From assembly GCA_013399305.1 (NCBI GenBank), contig VXAI01000090.1:2160238-2224237 (forward strand): DNA of 64,000 nucleotides, read 5' to 3'. A program made the position numbers and the translations under genes. Below, piece after piece: positions 28,830-41,391 of this stretch (the first letter of the stretch is position 1; every line of letters starts with the position of its first letter). Under the pieces are notes generated by a model. That model saw only the letters and a list, made by a program, of their open reading frames with translations. It ran no database searches and was not told where the DNA came from. The DNA is from Rostratula benghalensis. Lineage: Eukaryota; Chordata; Aves; Charadriiformes; Rostratulidae.

Positions 28830-29575
28830 CACTTTTCTAGGAGATTAATAACTGGTTAAAAGACAGATAGCTAGGAAGAAATAAATGAACACACTGACAT
28901 GGGAAAAATCTGCTCTCAGGTCTTTGGTGCAGCTCCACATTTTCAGGAGTTATGTGGAAAATGGAATAAATAATGAGTTCACAAACGTTGCTGAGTGCAC
29001 AAACTTTGCCAGGTTCACAGATGACACAGATGTACTCAGGATCATCAAATCTAAAACTGGCTGAATAGAGCAATAAAACGTTTTCACTAGAAAGAGTAAC
29101 CAGGCAATTAAGCTGCCTGAATATTAAAGCCAATATCCAGTATGTGAAAATCTATGTATGTAGGGGAAAAAAAATTAATAAGAGCAGATACAAAAAGGCT
29201 TGTCTGAATTTCTTGTTATTTCTCAAAGACCTCAGAGTTATTTTGAATATAGACTGCGAAAATATTTATTTAAAGCTCAGCCACAGTCAAAAGTCAAATG
29301 TGATTTGGAATTACTAAAGTAAAAGAAGAAAATGCATCAGAAACCAGTAAACATAAAACAGAAAACATAAAACACTGCATCATGCCATGACATCATGCCT
29401 TTCAGGATATTGTACAACTAGGAAAAGCTCAGGGAAGAGGCAATGAGGATAATACGGAAAGACTCCTGGACAAAAGACCATTAAGTAGATTAGGACCTGA
29501 AAAAGAGATACTTAATGACCTATGACATCATGAAGAGTATGGAAAAGTTGGAGAAAATTTAGGAGCTGGATGAAG
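28830..29575 (+). mobile_element. Ancient CR1/L3-like LINE relic covering part of the RT region
   Basis: Strongly diverged pieces appear in the order of an L3-type CR1: AACTGGTTAAAAGACAG, then TTCACAGATGACACAG (the FADD-type catalytic site, here FTDD), an AAAGCTCAGCCACAGTCAAA segment, GGCAATGAGGATAAT and ATCATGAAGAGTATGGA. Many small indels and stops break any reading frame. The assignment rests on recalled consensus order and needs an alignment for confirmation. Confidence 0.7.
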
Positions 29576-29677
29576 GAATGAAAGAGCTGAGTGGAAAACC
29601 AGACACAAATAAAACACTCTTTTCAGTTTCCATCTCAGAAATGATGTGTTTCGTTGTTATACATCTCTCATTTTGCC

Positions 29678-29741
29678 AAAAAAAAGAAGAAAAAAAAAAA
29701 AAAGAAGAAAAATAAAAAGGGGGGGAGAGGGGGGAGAAAAT
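29678..29741 (+). repeat. Purine-only tract (A-rich then G-rich)
   Basis: About 64 bp are purine with a single T (29713). A/GAA repeats on the left pass into GGGGGGGAGAGGGGGGAG on the right. Confidence 0.95.
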
Positions 29742-31104
29742 AGTAATCCCCTCCAACTACTAAATCCAACTGTTCTTCATTTCATGTAGATTCTGTCTCA
29801 TAAATATATTATAAGTAGGAATTGAGTATTTATCTATGCAATTTCTCAGTTAGTTTTTTGAGCTATGCTATTTAACAAAAGTTTTGACTGAAGCAGAGAA
29901 TAAGGTTTTGGGTGTTTTAACTGCCTTTCTTAATATCTCCCATTTGTATACACGTATGCACTTTATTTATTTGATTATAATAGGTTTTTCTGCCCTGTTG
30001 GCTTTTTTCTGCTCCCTTTTCTTTTGTATCTTTTTTTCTCTGAAAGCTCTGTTTGATTTTCAGGAATGAAAAAAGATACCAGGTTGTGAACCAAAGGATT
30101 TAATAATCCTTCAGGATGGAGACATAGGAAGAACTTTATAGGAGGACAATTATAAAGTGCAGGGTTGAGGTTTTTGTCTTTTATGTTGTAATAATGTAGC
30201 TCATTTGGGCCCAGGACCAAGATTGGAACTGGCCAAACCCACAATACAACTAATTGAATGTTTCAGTCAAAACCCATGATCCTGAACCCCCCTTCTGCAG
30301 CCAGCCACTGCCTGATGCAAAGAGCAGCCTGGCCTCAGCGCTGCCCCACCTCCTCCTTTGAAGTTACCCAAACACTTTGACAGCAGCGACACTGCTGCTT
30401 AAAAGTAGATGTAAAGTTAATCTGGTGCCTGAATTCATCATCCTACCTTCATTGTCCATGTGTAGGCATACCAAAAAGATGTTTTTGACACAAAACAGCC
30501 TTGCTCGGTCCACGGTGGGGTCTGTGCCTGGCCCAACTTCCTCCAAACATCTCAGATGCCCCTGGAGTGGACCATGTTCTCAGAACTCCCCACTCTGCCC
30601 TACGAAGTGTGGGTGGAAGGTGGAAGAGTGCAGAAACTTGCCACTTTGACTTCATGTGCTGTTAGTTCCAAATCTGGTTGTCTGGGAGGGGGTACAAAAC
30701 CAGGTAGGATTCAGCAGGCTCCAGGATGCAGGGGCAGTAGCAGTAGTGGACATGCCAGGAGACCTCTAGTACCAGCAAAGCAGAGAAACTTGACATGTGG
30801 CTTATTTCTCATCCAAGCTGGATTCCTGGGCTAAGTTGTCCTCTGCAGAAACCATGCCCTGACCGTCAGTACTGGATCCCCACTGCAGCCAGGTCTGCCA
30901 CTCACAACCTCCCTCAAAACGAAGCAGTCAATCTGCAAGAGGTCTGCAGCAGCATCCATTGCAACGCAAGTGCGAAGAGAAACATCCAGAAACCAGGAAG
31001 AAGTTTCAACTCTCTTGGCTTGATGACACTCAAGCTCCCCCCCTCCCCCCCCCAAAAAAAAAGCCATGGTGGGAGGGTAATAGAGTGGTCTGACTACGAG
31101 ATTT
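29742..31104. other. Intergenic, with an unexplained GC-richer block
   Basis: From about 30285 to 31080 base composition is much more GC-rich than the neighbourhood, with several short open frames on both strands. None has a recognisable product, splice pattern or transposon motif. A C-rich run (31037-31053) followed by A9 ends the block, just before the CR1 at 31105. Confidence 0.5.
31037..31062. repeat. C-rich run followed by A9
   Basis: Seventeen bases of C with one T (31037-31053) are followed directly by nine A. The minus strand carries two long G runs. Confidence 0.95.
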
Positions 31105-31545
31105 AGAATGACAGAATCATGGGTTTGTCTAAGCTGGAAGGGACCTTTCAGATCATCAAGTCCAACCATCGACCTAACACTGACAAAAAGCATCACTAAA
31201 CCATATCTCTAAGCACTATGTCTACCCATCTTTTAAATACTTTCACAGATGGCGACTTAACCATTTCCCTGGGCAGCTTGTTCCAATGCCTGATAACCCT
31301 TTCTATGTTGGAAATTTTTCCTAATATCCAATCTGAACCTCCTCTGGCACAACTTGAGGCCATTTCCTCTTGTCCTATTGCCTGCTACCTGGGAGGAGAG
31401 ACCAAACCCTACCTTGCTACTACCTCCTCTCAGATAGTTGTAGAGAGTGATAAGGTCTCCCCTCAGCCTCCTTTTCTCCAGGCTAACAACCCCAGCTCCC
31501 TCAGCTGCTCCTCATAAGTCTTATGCTCTAGACCCTCACCACTTA
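31105..31545 (-). mobile_element. CR1 LINE 3' fragment, about 440 bp, minus orientation
   Basis: The plus strand begins GAATGACAGAATCATGGGTT and AAGCTGGAAGGGACCTTTCA, continues with CCCTGGGCAGCTTGTTCCA and ends near CAGCTGCTCCTCATAAGTC, matching the 3' portion of an avian CR1. Divergence is greater than for the copies at 11030 and 63762, which suggests another, older subfamily. Confidence 0.93.
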
Positions 31546-34500
31546 ACTTCAAGTCCTGCAGTCAGGTCTTTTTTCAAAACATGTTTTTGTGGACAAGAGG
31601 CATCCAAACATGTGTAAACTTCTCTGGGAGCAGGAGTAGGATTTCCACTTTCCCACGCAAAATTTGTGTGCCATAACCTTGACTCTATAATAATTCTCTC
31701 CCTCCTGTACTTTCTTTCTGCCTAATCGAACCCTTCAGTCTCATTCAGGAATCAAATGCTCTCACCTATATTTTGTATGAGTGTTTTCAAACTAGACCAA
31801 ACTAGGGAAATTACAATCATATTGGAACATATCAAAATAAAACCTTCTCATGCCTAACTTCAGATGTCGCTAATGGGATGGATGCTTTGGTCCCCTCCTC
31901 CAGGGCAGAATCCGAGGCTGATCCCTTCCTAGACCTTTCCTTCTGAGCTCACTCTCAACAACTATTTACTAGTTCAGGAAGCCCAGGTACTCTGGATTTC
32001 CCCAGGCTCTAAAGCCAGATCTAGAGGCCACTGGCTATACTGGATCTGGCTCAATTCCTTCCTACCCCTTAAGCCCCATCACATCAGCTCCCTGAACCAT
32101 TACATAGACTTTCAGAGTTGGGTGGCATGTGAGGGAATTTTCTGTTCTTGGACAAGTTCTTTTCTTGAGTGCTCACTGTCATGATGAGAGGAATTTCAAG
32201 TGCTGTCTTCAGTCAGTCTGGAAGAGCTCTCTCTTCCAAACTGAAGCCAATCCCTGCTTTCTTCTAGTTACAGCATGCGATTCATTAATTGCAGACTGAG
32301 GCTTATACATTAAAACATAGCATGAAAATATTATTTCTTACTCCAAAGAATTAGGAGATTATTGATTTATATACTCCCCTAATTTGAAGAAAAATCAGTT
32401 AGAAAAACAGCATAATAGTTTCATCTAGAAAGGCAAGCGTCCCTTTAGACCTGGAATTCACCCTTTCCTTAATGGACAGGCACTTGTTCTGATGAGGACC
32501 AGTGAAACTACATCTGTAGTTCCTTCAGCTGTACCTCTAGGAACACCTGAAGCGCTGCTGTTTCTGAATAGCTTTTAGCATATGCTTTTCCTCTCCAAAT
32601 TCTGGGTTATTATTTTAATATGAAAGCAGTCCTAAACAACATGGAATGCAAGTTACTACCATCTTTCAGCCAGCATCACTTTGCATGCATTGATTTGGAT
32701 GCCATGTTGGGTTAAACAAAGTTCCAAATGAGAAAGCTATTGCAGAGATGACTTGATCATGCATATTAGTACTGAGTACATACTTTTTAGAACTGATTGA
32801 ACATTGCAGAAATGTTTGCACTTTAAATTAATGAGCTGCATCTATTCTCTCTTCTGAACGAAATGAACACTTAGGTAAAGCACAAACATAAGATACTGTC
32901 TTTGATTTCTGTGCTGGACTGAATTTCAACTGTCTTAAACAGTTTGAGAAGTGAAATTCATGGCAAAGTACAAAATTCACTGAATACTCAAAAAAAGGTG
33001 AACTTTATAGAGTTGAATAAATGCTATTCATTGACTACCTTGAGCACAGTAAAGAAGCAGAGATGAGATCCAAGCATCAAGCAGTGTTTTCAGGCAATAT
33101 GTGCAAGTGCTCCACATGGTACCAAAGTTTATTGAATTAAGTATATTTTGTCTGAACATATTTGTAAACAGAGTATGGTTTAGATAAGAAGGGAATTTCT
33201 GCCACAATCAGATAGGTCATGATCACTGCTGGGGGAAGGCAAAAGAATTCACCTCTCTTTATTGCATGGAAAATTGCTCACTAGGAAGTTGTTCCCAGCT
33301 TTATCTAGGAATGTCATCAAACAACTTTGCAGCTCCTCCAGACATCTAAATCATTACTGACACTTTTGCTTATCCATCCTGGTTTTTTGCCATGACTGTT
33401 AACTGGTAACATTAAGCCTAAGGAAGAGTGAGAATGCAAAAAAGATGGCATTAAAATATTGTACTAATAGTTGCATTATGATGTTTTCCATTGTTTTAAA
33501 AATGTTGTAGTAAAGCGAATCCATTCTTTCAAGTAACTTGTCAAAGGCAGATGTCAGTAATTTATAAACAATTTTTTTCATGGAACTCCAAAACCAGTGC
33601 TTCCAGGCAGACAATGTGTTTCCAAAAAAAATAAGTACATGAAAATGGTAAGAAGAAAAAGGTGGTTAAAGGTGGAGTCATTGCTAAAATTAATTGTTTC
33701 TTTTGTAATCTTCAATTTCAATATGCATTTCAGAAATTTTGTCTGGAGGCCACTGGAGTCTGACGAATTTGTAGCTGTTTTCTTCACAAATGAAATCCTG
33801 TTACTGAGAACTGTGTTATTTGTTTCACTGGGAATATGAGAGTGACTGCTCCTTCCTCAGAGAAGTGTGAATAATTTTTTCCTACTTTTTATTTCAAAGC
33901 AAAATTTAGAAAAATAAGGATAGGAGAGTAAATGTTTACATTAACACTTAACATACGAGTATATCAGAACAGCTCCTTGTGTTTCTAGGTCACAATTATT
34001 ATCCCTGTGAAAGATGGAAGAATTTAGAAATGTTTGTTTCAGTATTAGAATTATTTATCTTTCTGTTAGTGATCTAAGTAATATCAATATTGCCCAGAAG
34101 TTCAGGGGTCTAGGTTTTAGATTTTGTTTGTTGGGGTTTTTTTCTTCTTTGGAAAAGGACCTGGGACGTAGCTGCACTACCTAAACTGGTATTTTGAAAA
34201 AATATCTTTCCATGCAAAATGTGGTGTTTCAGCTACATCTGCAATTAAATTTTCACATAAAGAAAGGCCTACACACAGTTAGGATATAATTTGTTAGTGA
34301 AGACCACATGATAATTTTATCCCAGCACAGAAGTTTGTAAGCTCGAGAAATCTGTTATTAAGCACTGCTTCCTATATATAGCTCTTGGCAATATGTTTTC
34401 CACTGTTTTGAAGGTCACAAAAAAGTAAAACGCTTACACATGTGTAGTGTGAAGCCTGTGAGTACCTCCAGGCTTAATAGCCCCAAGGAGTTTACTCCTC

Positions 34501-37500
34501 CATTGCATGGACATTTATGGTTCACCAATTTAGTGATGTGATGAATAAGCAGTGATGAAAATGAGGAAAGGAAGTAATTTCTGAGGACTCACTATGTGAT
34601 AGCTCAGTGACAGATGACCTTGTCCCAGACTCTCACACAAGTTGCACACTGACCAAGATTCAGGTATCTGCAAGCCAACCACATAACACATATATATGGA
34701 TGTTGTATTTGGGTAAGTGATTTGAATCTCAGGTGGGTCATGGACTATATGACTATCTGAATGTAAATGGATGTGAAAGACTTCCTGCAGGCCAGGCTGG
34801 TACAGTCCATATACACAAGAATTGCCAAACAGAAGTTAAGACTGACAGAGAAGAGAGATCAATTGATCCCACTTGTGATGAAGATGAAAAAGTAGATAAA
34901 TCCTTCATTTAACTTGGAATTTCCCTCACAGTCTTAAGGCAAGAAACTCCAGAAAGACACTGAAGCGCTGAGGCAGTGAGGAAGTGAAGAAAAATATCCC
35001 CTTGCTATTATATGCACAAGGAAAACAAGTAGATGAAGTTGTCTGAAATCACCATGCCAAAGTTCACAAGCATGTGTCTTTTGATGATCCAGCATGGCAA
35101 ACAAGATTGCTGACCATGAATGATATGCTGGAGCACCTCCCATAGCCATAAACAAATTCCCATTAGTATGCTACTTCCCATTAGTAAATGTGCTAGAAAA
35201 ATGAATTTCCATTTGTCAACACCCACTGCCCAGGGCTCTCAGAGTACTTTAACAGATGACATTTGTTTTAATCATTTAGACAGAGGAACATTTTGTAATG
35301 TACATATTAGAGTTCTGCAGAATCCAAATATTTTTACTTGAGATTGAAATTTCACTTCTTCCAAACAGTATTTTTTACTTGGCATATGGGCACAACAGAT
35401 GGAGTAAGTATGAGAAATTGCTATAATGCTGAGAAAAAGTGCTTCTCAGTTTTGAGGAGTTTGGAACCAATGTTAAGATTTTCCTGCTTGACCTCCTTGA
35501 AGGCAGTGATACGTAATACCATTAATGCACGCATGGCATAATCTTGCAAGGATTAAATGTATACAACTGCATTGACATATAGCAGAGAATTCTCGAAACA
35601 TAATGGAAGTTTTAGCCTTAACAGGTATTTCAGTATTAGACTTAACTACTGAGCTGAGTTCTCTAACCTGGGATCTCCACTCAGGTTATCAACCGTTCCC
35701 ATGGTAAAAAACCTCTCTTTTTTTTGTAACTTGATACAGTGATTTTTTTAATGTGAAAATGAGAAAAAGACCAATAATTCTCTACCTCTCAGATAATTCA
35801 CATTATATGAAAGGCATCTGCATTACCAGAAATGTTAGCATTTTTAGTCTACTTTCCTAAAGATTTGTTTAAAAGCAGTAGAACTTAAGTATAGAATTGC
35901 ATGGGAAATGTTTTTAATTTCACAGAGATGTAATATTTCAAAAATAAACTGTTTCTTTTTCAGGTTAAAATTAACAGTTCATAAACTGAGAGTACCAGCC
36001 TTTGCCTACCGCAGCCTCATGAGTTCTGCAGGAATTACAGGAAATGGCATGAAGAAGTGGAGAAGACCTTGCACCAAATGAAAATTGTAAGCAGTTACAA
36101 CAAGTCACATGAGAACTCAGTTCCCACAAAGCTGGGAGTTGCTAGATCACTCTCTTTCTCTTTGACTATCTCTCTCTCACACACACATACAGAGTAACAA
36201 TGCCATTCTTCATTCAACTGGTGAAGATGTAGCCATGCAGTTTCCATTTTGACTAAAGATCTTATTTGAACAAAAAAAGGAAAACCTTTCGTTCAAAAAT
36301 ATTTGCCTACCTCTGCTCAGGAATTTACTTTGGTACAGCTCAGTTAATAAATATTATTATAAGAAATTATACACCTATGAAACAAATTTACAAGTTCTGG
36401 AGAAAACCAGTAGAAGTATTTGTATACACAACCACGGTACTCACTCAAAGAGCTACAAGGAATTAGTAGGAGCCTGACATACACTCCTGGGTTTGTTCCA
36501 TTGTTTTGGATCCATAGGCAGTGTTTATGCCAAGTTACACATGAGGAGCTGGCAGCTGCCATGGGCTCTTCTGCCTATCAGAGGCAAAGCTGTTGTCATT
36601 GTCCTCTTGCTTTCCCTTACAGTTCACCTGTGTCCAGATTACACTCATCTGCTTGTACAGTAACATTGTCCTTTGGTGGAAGTATGTCTTTTTTTCTCCC
36701 TACAGTTTACCCCACCATATTTATAGAGGGCAGCTACAGCCCTTTGCGTGGTTTGCTTTGTTACACTAGACTGGCAAGCCAAACTCTTTAGATTTGAAGG
36801 TGTAAAGAGACTGTTGGCTTGCTTATATATTGCAATCCATTAAATTGCACCTAGTTATAGCTCTAGCCAACTCTAACTCATCCAATAAAAGAAACAGTCT
36901 CAATTTTTAAACATTAAGGGAAGGGATACACAGTAAGGGGTTTGAGCTATATTTGCTGTATGCACCATGTAGGAACCTGAGTTCAAACAGGCAAGTTTAT
37001 TTCTGAAAACTGTTTTTATTACCAGATTCTTCCAGCTCTGAAAGTGCTTCCAGAAAGGCGAAGATTTCTCCCGTCACTATCTCCGAGCTGCTTCCCACCC
37101 CACAGTTAAAGATCCCCTACAACACTGGGTATGTGAGTCCTTCTGCTAGCAGATCTGCTCAGCATCTGCCACCTCTGCCAAGCAATCCTCTCCCCCTCAC
37201 ACATCTCAGAAACGGGATGAGTCACAGGGAGAACGATCACGTAGTGGTAATGGTATATGCACACAGCCTGTGCATCTTCCATAATGCACTTTATACCTCA
37301 AGACCTAATGAAATACTTGGCTTTTGCACCTCCTATTTACAGGACAGCTGCAAGCATAGCAGGAGAGACTTAAGTAGAAGGAAGACGTGGATAAAGACAC
37401 ACACAATAAGTACAGTGTGACACAGCTTAAAGAAAGCAAAAATGTAATCTAAAATAAAAACAAAAATATATATACTACAAAGAAAATTAAAGTAATTTTT

Positions 37501-38599
37501 AAAAAAGTCGTTTGCAGATAGAGAAAAAAATCCACAACAATACAGAACAAAGGATTCTGTGATTCTAAATAAAGCACCCATCATGTTAAAGAAATTATAG
37601 AAGATACTGTAGGGACCCTGTAAATGTATAAGTTACACATGGGTGCCAAAGTAGATAGGCCACCATTGTGACCTGGGAAGGACAGCAGAAAGAAATACAA
37701 AGGCCATTAAAAATCATGAAACTTCTATGGATTACACTTTGCAGATCACCATACAAATACCATCTGGCAAAAAGCAAAAAAATCCTAACCCAAAATGCAA
37801 ACTGTATCTCCATTTTCTTAAACTACACACTACAACCTCATTAACTGTATAAAATTCATAGTTTCACTGGAATTTGCCTCTCATTTTAACATTGATCATA
37901 CTGCCTTCTGTTCTGCTAAAAAAAAGCTAAGAGTTAATCTCTGGAAGATATGATCTAGGTAGCAATCCTTTTGTTTTTTATCACATCAATGCTTCTTCTC
38001 TAATCAGATTGCTATGCCATATGTAACTAGGAGAGGAGACAAAAAGGCTTCAGTTATTTTTTTTCTCCAGTTGACTCTGGTCAGGAGGACATACATTTCA
38101 ACACCAGGCATTTTTTTCCTGACTAGATGGATGCACAGCATTCCCACAGATATACACTCTATACTGTTCCAGCTACTTATATATAATATTCATACAAAGT
38201 CTACAGGCAGAAAGATACCCACCATTTATTAGTTGTTAACTACTTTTTCAATTAGTCTATAAAAATGACTAGTTTGTTAACAACTCAGGTGAAAACTAAC
38301 TGTTCCACAAAAAGAACACTTGTTGAAGGCAAACCTGTCATAAATCAAATATGCAGTAAAATTCTCCACATGTAGTCTTGTCCTAGAGCCATTCTTTGTT
38401 ATCAAAAACTTTCAACTTGGCAAAGTGCTCAGTTCTGACACCCACTTTCCAATTTACTGCTTTCTTCATTTATAGCTGGGAACTTAGTTCAGCTGCTTTA
38501 CATTCAGTATCAACACCCCTCAGCCTGCTGAGAATTAATCTCTCATTGTGAGCAGGGTCAGTAAGGGCTCCAGCTCGTGACACACAGGAGCTCAAGTCT

Positions 38600-38655
38600 C
38601 CCCTCTAGGAGTCACCAGAATGTTCAGCCCCTCTAGGAGTCACCAGAATGTTCAG
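38600..38655. repeat. Perfect 2 x 28-bp tandem duplication
   Basis: The unit begins CCCCTCTAGGAGTCACCAG and ends AATGTTCAG. It is present at 38600-38627 and 38628-38655 without a mismatch, which implies a recent event. Confidence 0.97.
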
Positions 38656-39547
38656 AGGTGTTATTACACTCCCTTATCAAGCATAGCTCCAAGTTACTTC
38701 TCATCAGCTGAGAACCAATTATACATTAAATATTGGCTTGCTCATTCTTCATCTGGTTTTTAATAAATGATGTTACAATGCTTAGTGCTACACTATCACC
38801 TTCTCAACCAGTATAGCTTAGCGTAATGATTCACTAGTGAGTTACTCTGAAAGTATTATTCCAAGATTTCTCAAGCTTGTACCAGTATGCACATAATGGA
38901 AAGGCATCCTTATGGCAATTATGTAATTGTGAGGCAATATGATACTAACCAACTTCTCTGTCAAACTTTATAAAATTTATCTTCCAATGGTAGACCCAGC
39001 CTGATTTTATCCACCAAATAAGTAAGTTTTCCTCTTATTATCAACTACATCTACCTGCTAAAGGAACAGGGATAGTAACTTTTAATAGCTAATTGCTCTT
39101 GCCAGTTGGTACTTTTTGGGTACCCCCAGTACCACCAGGAGCTGCCTGCATATCAGCTCAGAGGTATATATGCCTGTTGGTATGAAGCAGGCACCACCAA
39201 CCAACACCAATGTGCACAAAAGGTTGCATTCATAATTTAGCAGTGATTCACTATTTACAGTGAATACTGTAAATGAATACTGAACTCTGTGTTTCTGTTA
39301 GCTTGAATGAGAAGGAACTGCCCTTGAGAAAGCTGCTGGCTGCTGGATTCCAGGGTGTTACAGCAGCTCTAGTGCAGGGGCAAAAAAAGAAAGTACGGGG
39401 GATTTTATGAATGCCAGTTCGGCCCCTTATTCATGAAGGCAAACTAACCCAGTTTGCCAGTGTAGATGGCTTTGGATATTCAGTACAAGATTTATATGAC
39501 CACAACACACAAAGCCTGATTCTTTTTCCTTAGTTCTAAATTTGGGC

Positions 39548-39571
39548 TTTTTTTTTTTTTTTTTTTTTTTT
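39548..39571. repeat. (T)24 homopolymer
   Basis: Twenty-four uninterrupted T residues lie in intergenic DNA. Confidence 0.97.
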
Positions 39572-41371
39572 CTAAGCAGCATTGTGAAAGGACTTACTGT
39601 GTATATATATAAAAAATCTCTTTAAACTTTCATAACACAAACACTGTTAAGTGCTAGCATTTGCTTGCCAATTTCCAGAGCAGGAGTTAGATAATATCAG
39701 GGTGGGACAGTTGTTATGATTCTTGAATTCTCATCCAGAACTTCAGTCCCTGCTGCCAGAGATTCCTGGTGCTCAGTACTGACACATTTGTCTTGAGCTT
39801 TCACCTCTGGGAGGTCTACAACCTCACATCAAGATGGGTGTTATACCCATGGTGTATGCTTTTTTTTTTTGAGGAGGAGGACAAGGAGAAATCCAATTCG
39901 TTCAAAACATTATATTAGAATGGAGAGCTAAAGTGAATGACCTTTTCTTTCTCCTTCATTTGCTATCCAAGCTACTGTACTGCTTAAGTGAGCTTTCTCA
40001 TTCAGACTCTCATTTATCTACATTAAAGGTAGGATTCACTCCCACACCACTAAGTGCTTCATATACCTTGAAGAATCATGCCCCCACCAGAAGAGAACTT
40101 TTTTTTTTTCCTTCCTCTCTCAGGTAGCATTATATTTTTCAATGAGGTTATTTCTTCGAAATGCAGTTTCTAGGCATTATCACCTTTTTTGCATGACATT
40201 TAATATGCGATTTCCATGTGTCAGAGAGATACCACAAATTTTTTCATGCTTCAAAAAAGGAAAAACTGAAAACAACAAATGGAACACTCTCTAGAGTTTA
40301 CGAGGTTCCAACATGAGAAAGATACTTTTTGCAGACACTATGGACAGATGATGCTGTAACAGTCACATGACTAAATCATCTGATGAATTCTCACCTACCT
40401 TTTCCTTAAGTGGAAGAATACTATGTACTTTTATCAGTGACAATAGGAAAATCAATACAGAGCACTTAAATAGATCATTAAGCCTATGGCAGACAACCAA
40501 GGAGGCTTCAACCTGCCCATATACCTTCTGGAGAGCTATCTGAGTGGCCAGACACCACTTCTGGAAAAACGTGTTCTAATGCTTGCATCTTTTGCCAAAA
40601 AAGGAAAGAATAACGCAGAATAATACAATATACTAGAATATCACCAGATTATTTCTTTGTTACCAAAAAGCAGTTCATGCAGATATAGTAAATACTGAGA
40701 AGGAGAAGATGCTTGTAAAAACAGACATTATAAAAACGGACTTAGATTCTCCAGGATACATAGATCATGCTCGCTGAGAAATCTTGCTTATCAACAGAAG
40801 AAAATAACCCACAAATATTTTTATATTAATTCAAGTTTTAAACACTTCAACAGCATCTCAGAAGGCAAAAGTTCTTAAAATTGCTTACTGTCTCTGCTGA
40901 ATCTGGATTAATAAGATGTATTTTGATTTAACATCTATGCTTTCCTCCTACAGGAAAATATTATAGTCTATTTTCACAGGGGTTTGATTCAATCTGTATA
41001 AACTATAATGACAGATCCTGAGAGAGTTCACTATCACGACAGTCAGATGCACTGATAGGATATGTCATTTTAATGCACCTTCAGTTTTCTGAGAAATGAG
41101 ATTCTCTAGTTCTGAAAGATGCACAGCTAATGATTCGCAGCTCCTCTTCTAAGAGGGTGACCAACCTTTAAATATAGTGGCTACACCTGAAGTTGACAAT
41201 GACACCTTGGCTCTGAAGCAGTAGCAGGACAGTAATAGTTCAGACCTTACAAGAAGACTAGAAATTAATCTTTTTGTTTTTTCATCTTTAATTGCAAGAC
41301 TATGATATCTTTCAGTTAAATGAAGAACTGAGAGCCATACATATACATATATATACACACTTCAAATATAC

Positions 41372-41391
41372 AGATAGATAGATAGATAGAT
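41372..41391. repeat. (GATA)n short microsatellite
   Basis: About five GATA units follow an AT/AC-rich dinucleotide stretch that starts near 41339. Confidence 0.95.

Noticed and set aside
36420..36791. 123-codon open frame on the plus strand
   Set aside because: There is no recognisable domain, no Gly or other periodicity, and no splice context; it is a chance open frame in intergenic DNA.
37553..37568. GATTCTGTGATTCTAAAT, like a CR1 tail
   Set aside because: It is only about 15 bp with no CR1 body upstream; it may be chance or a fully decayed copy.
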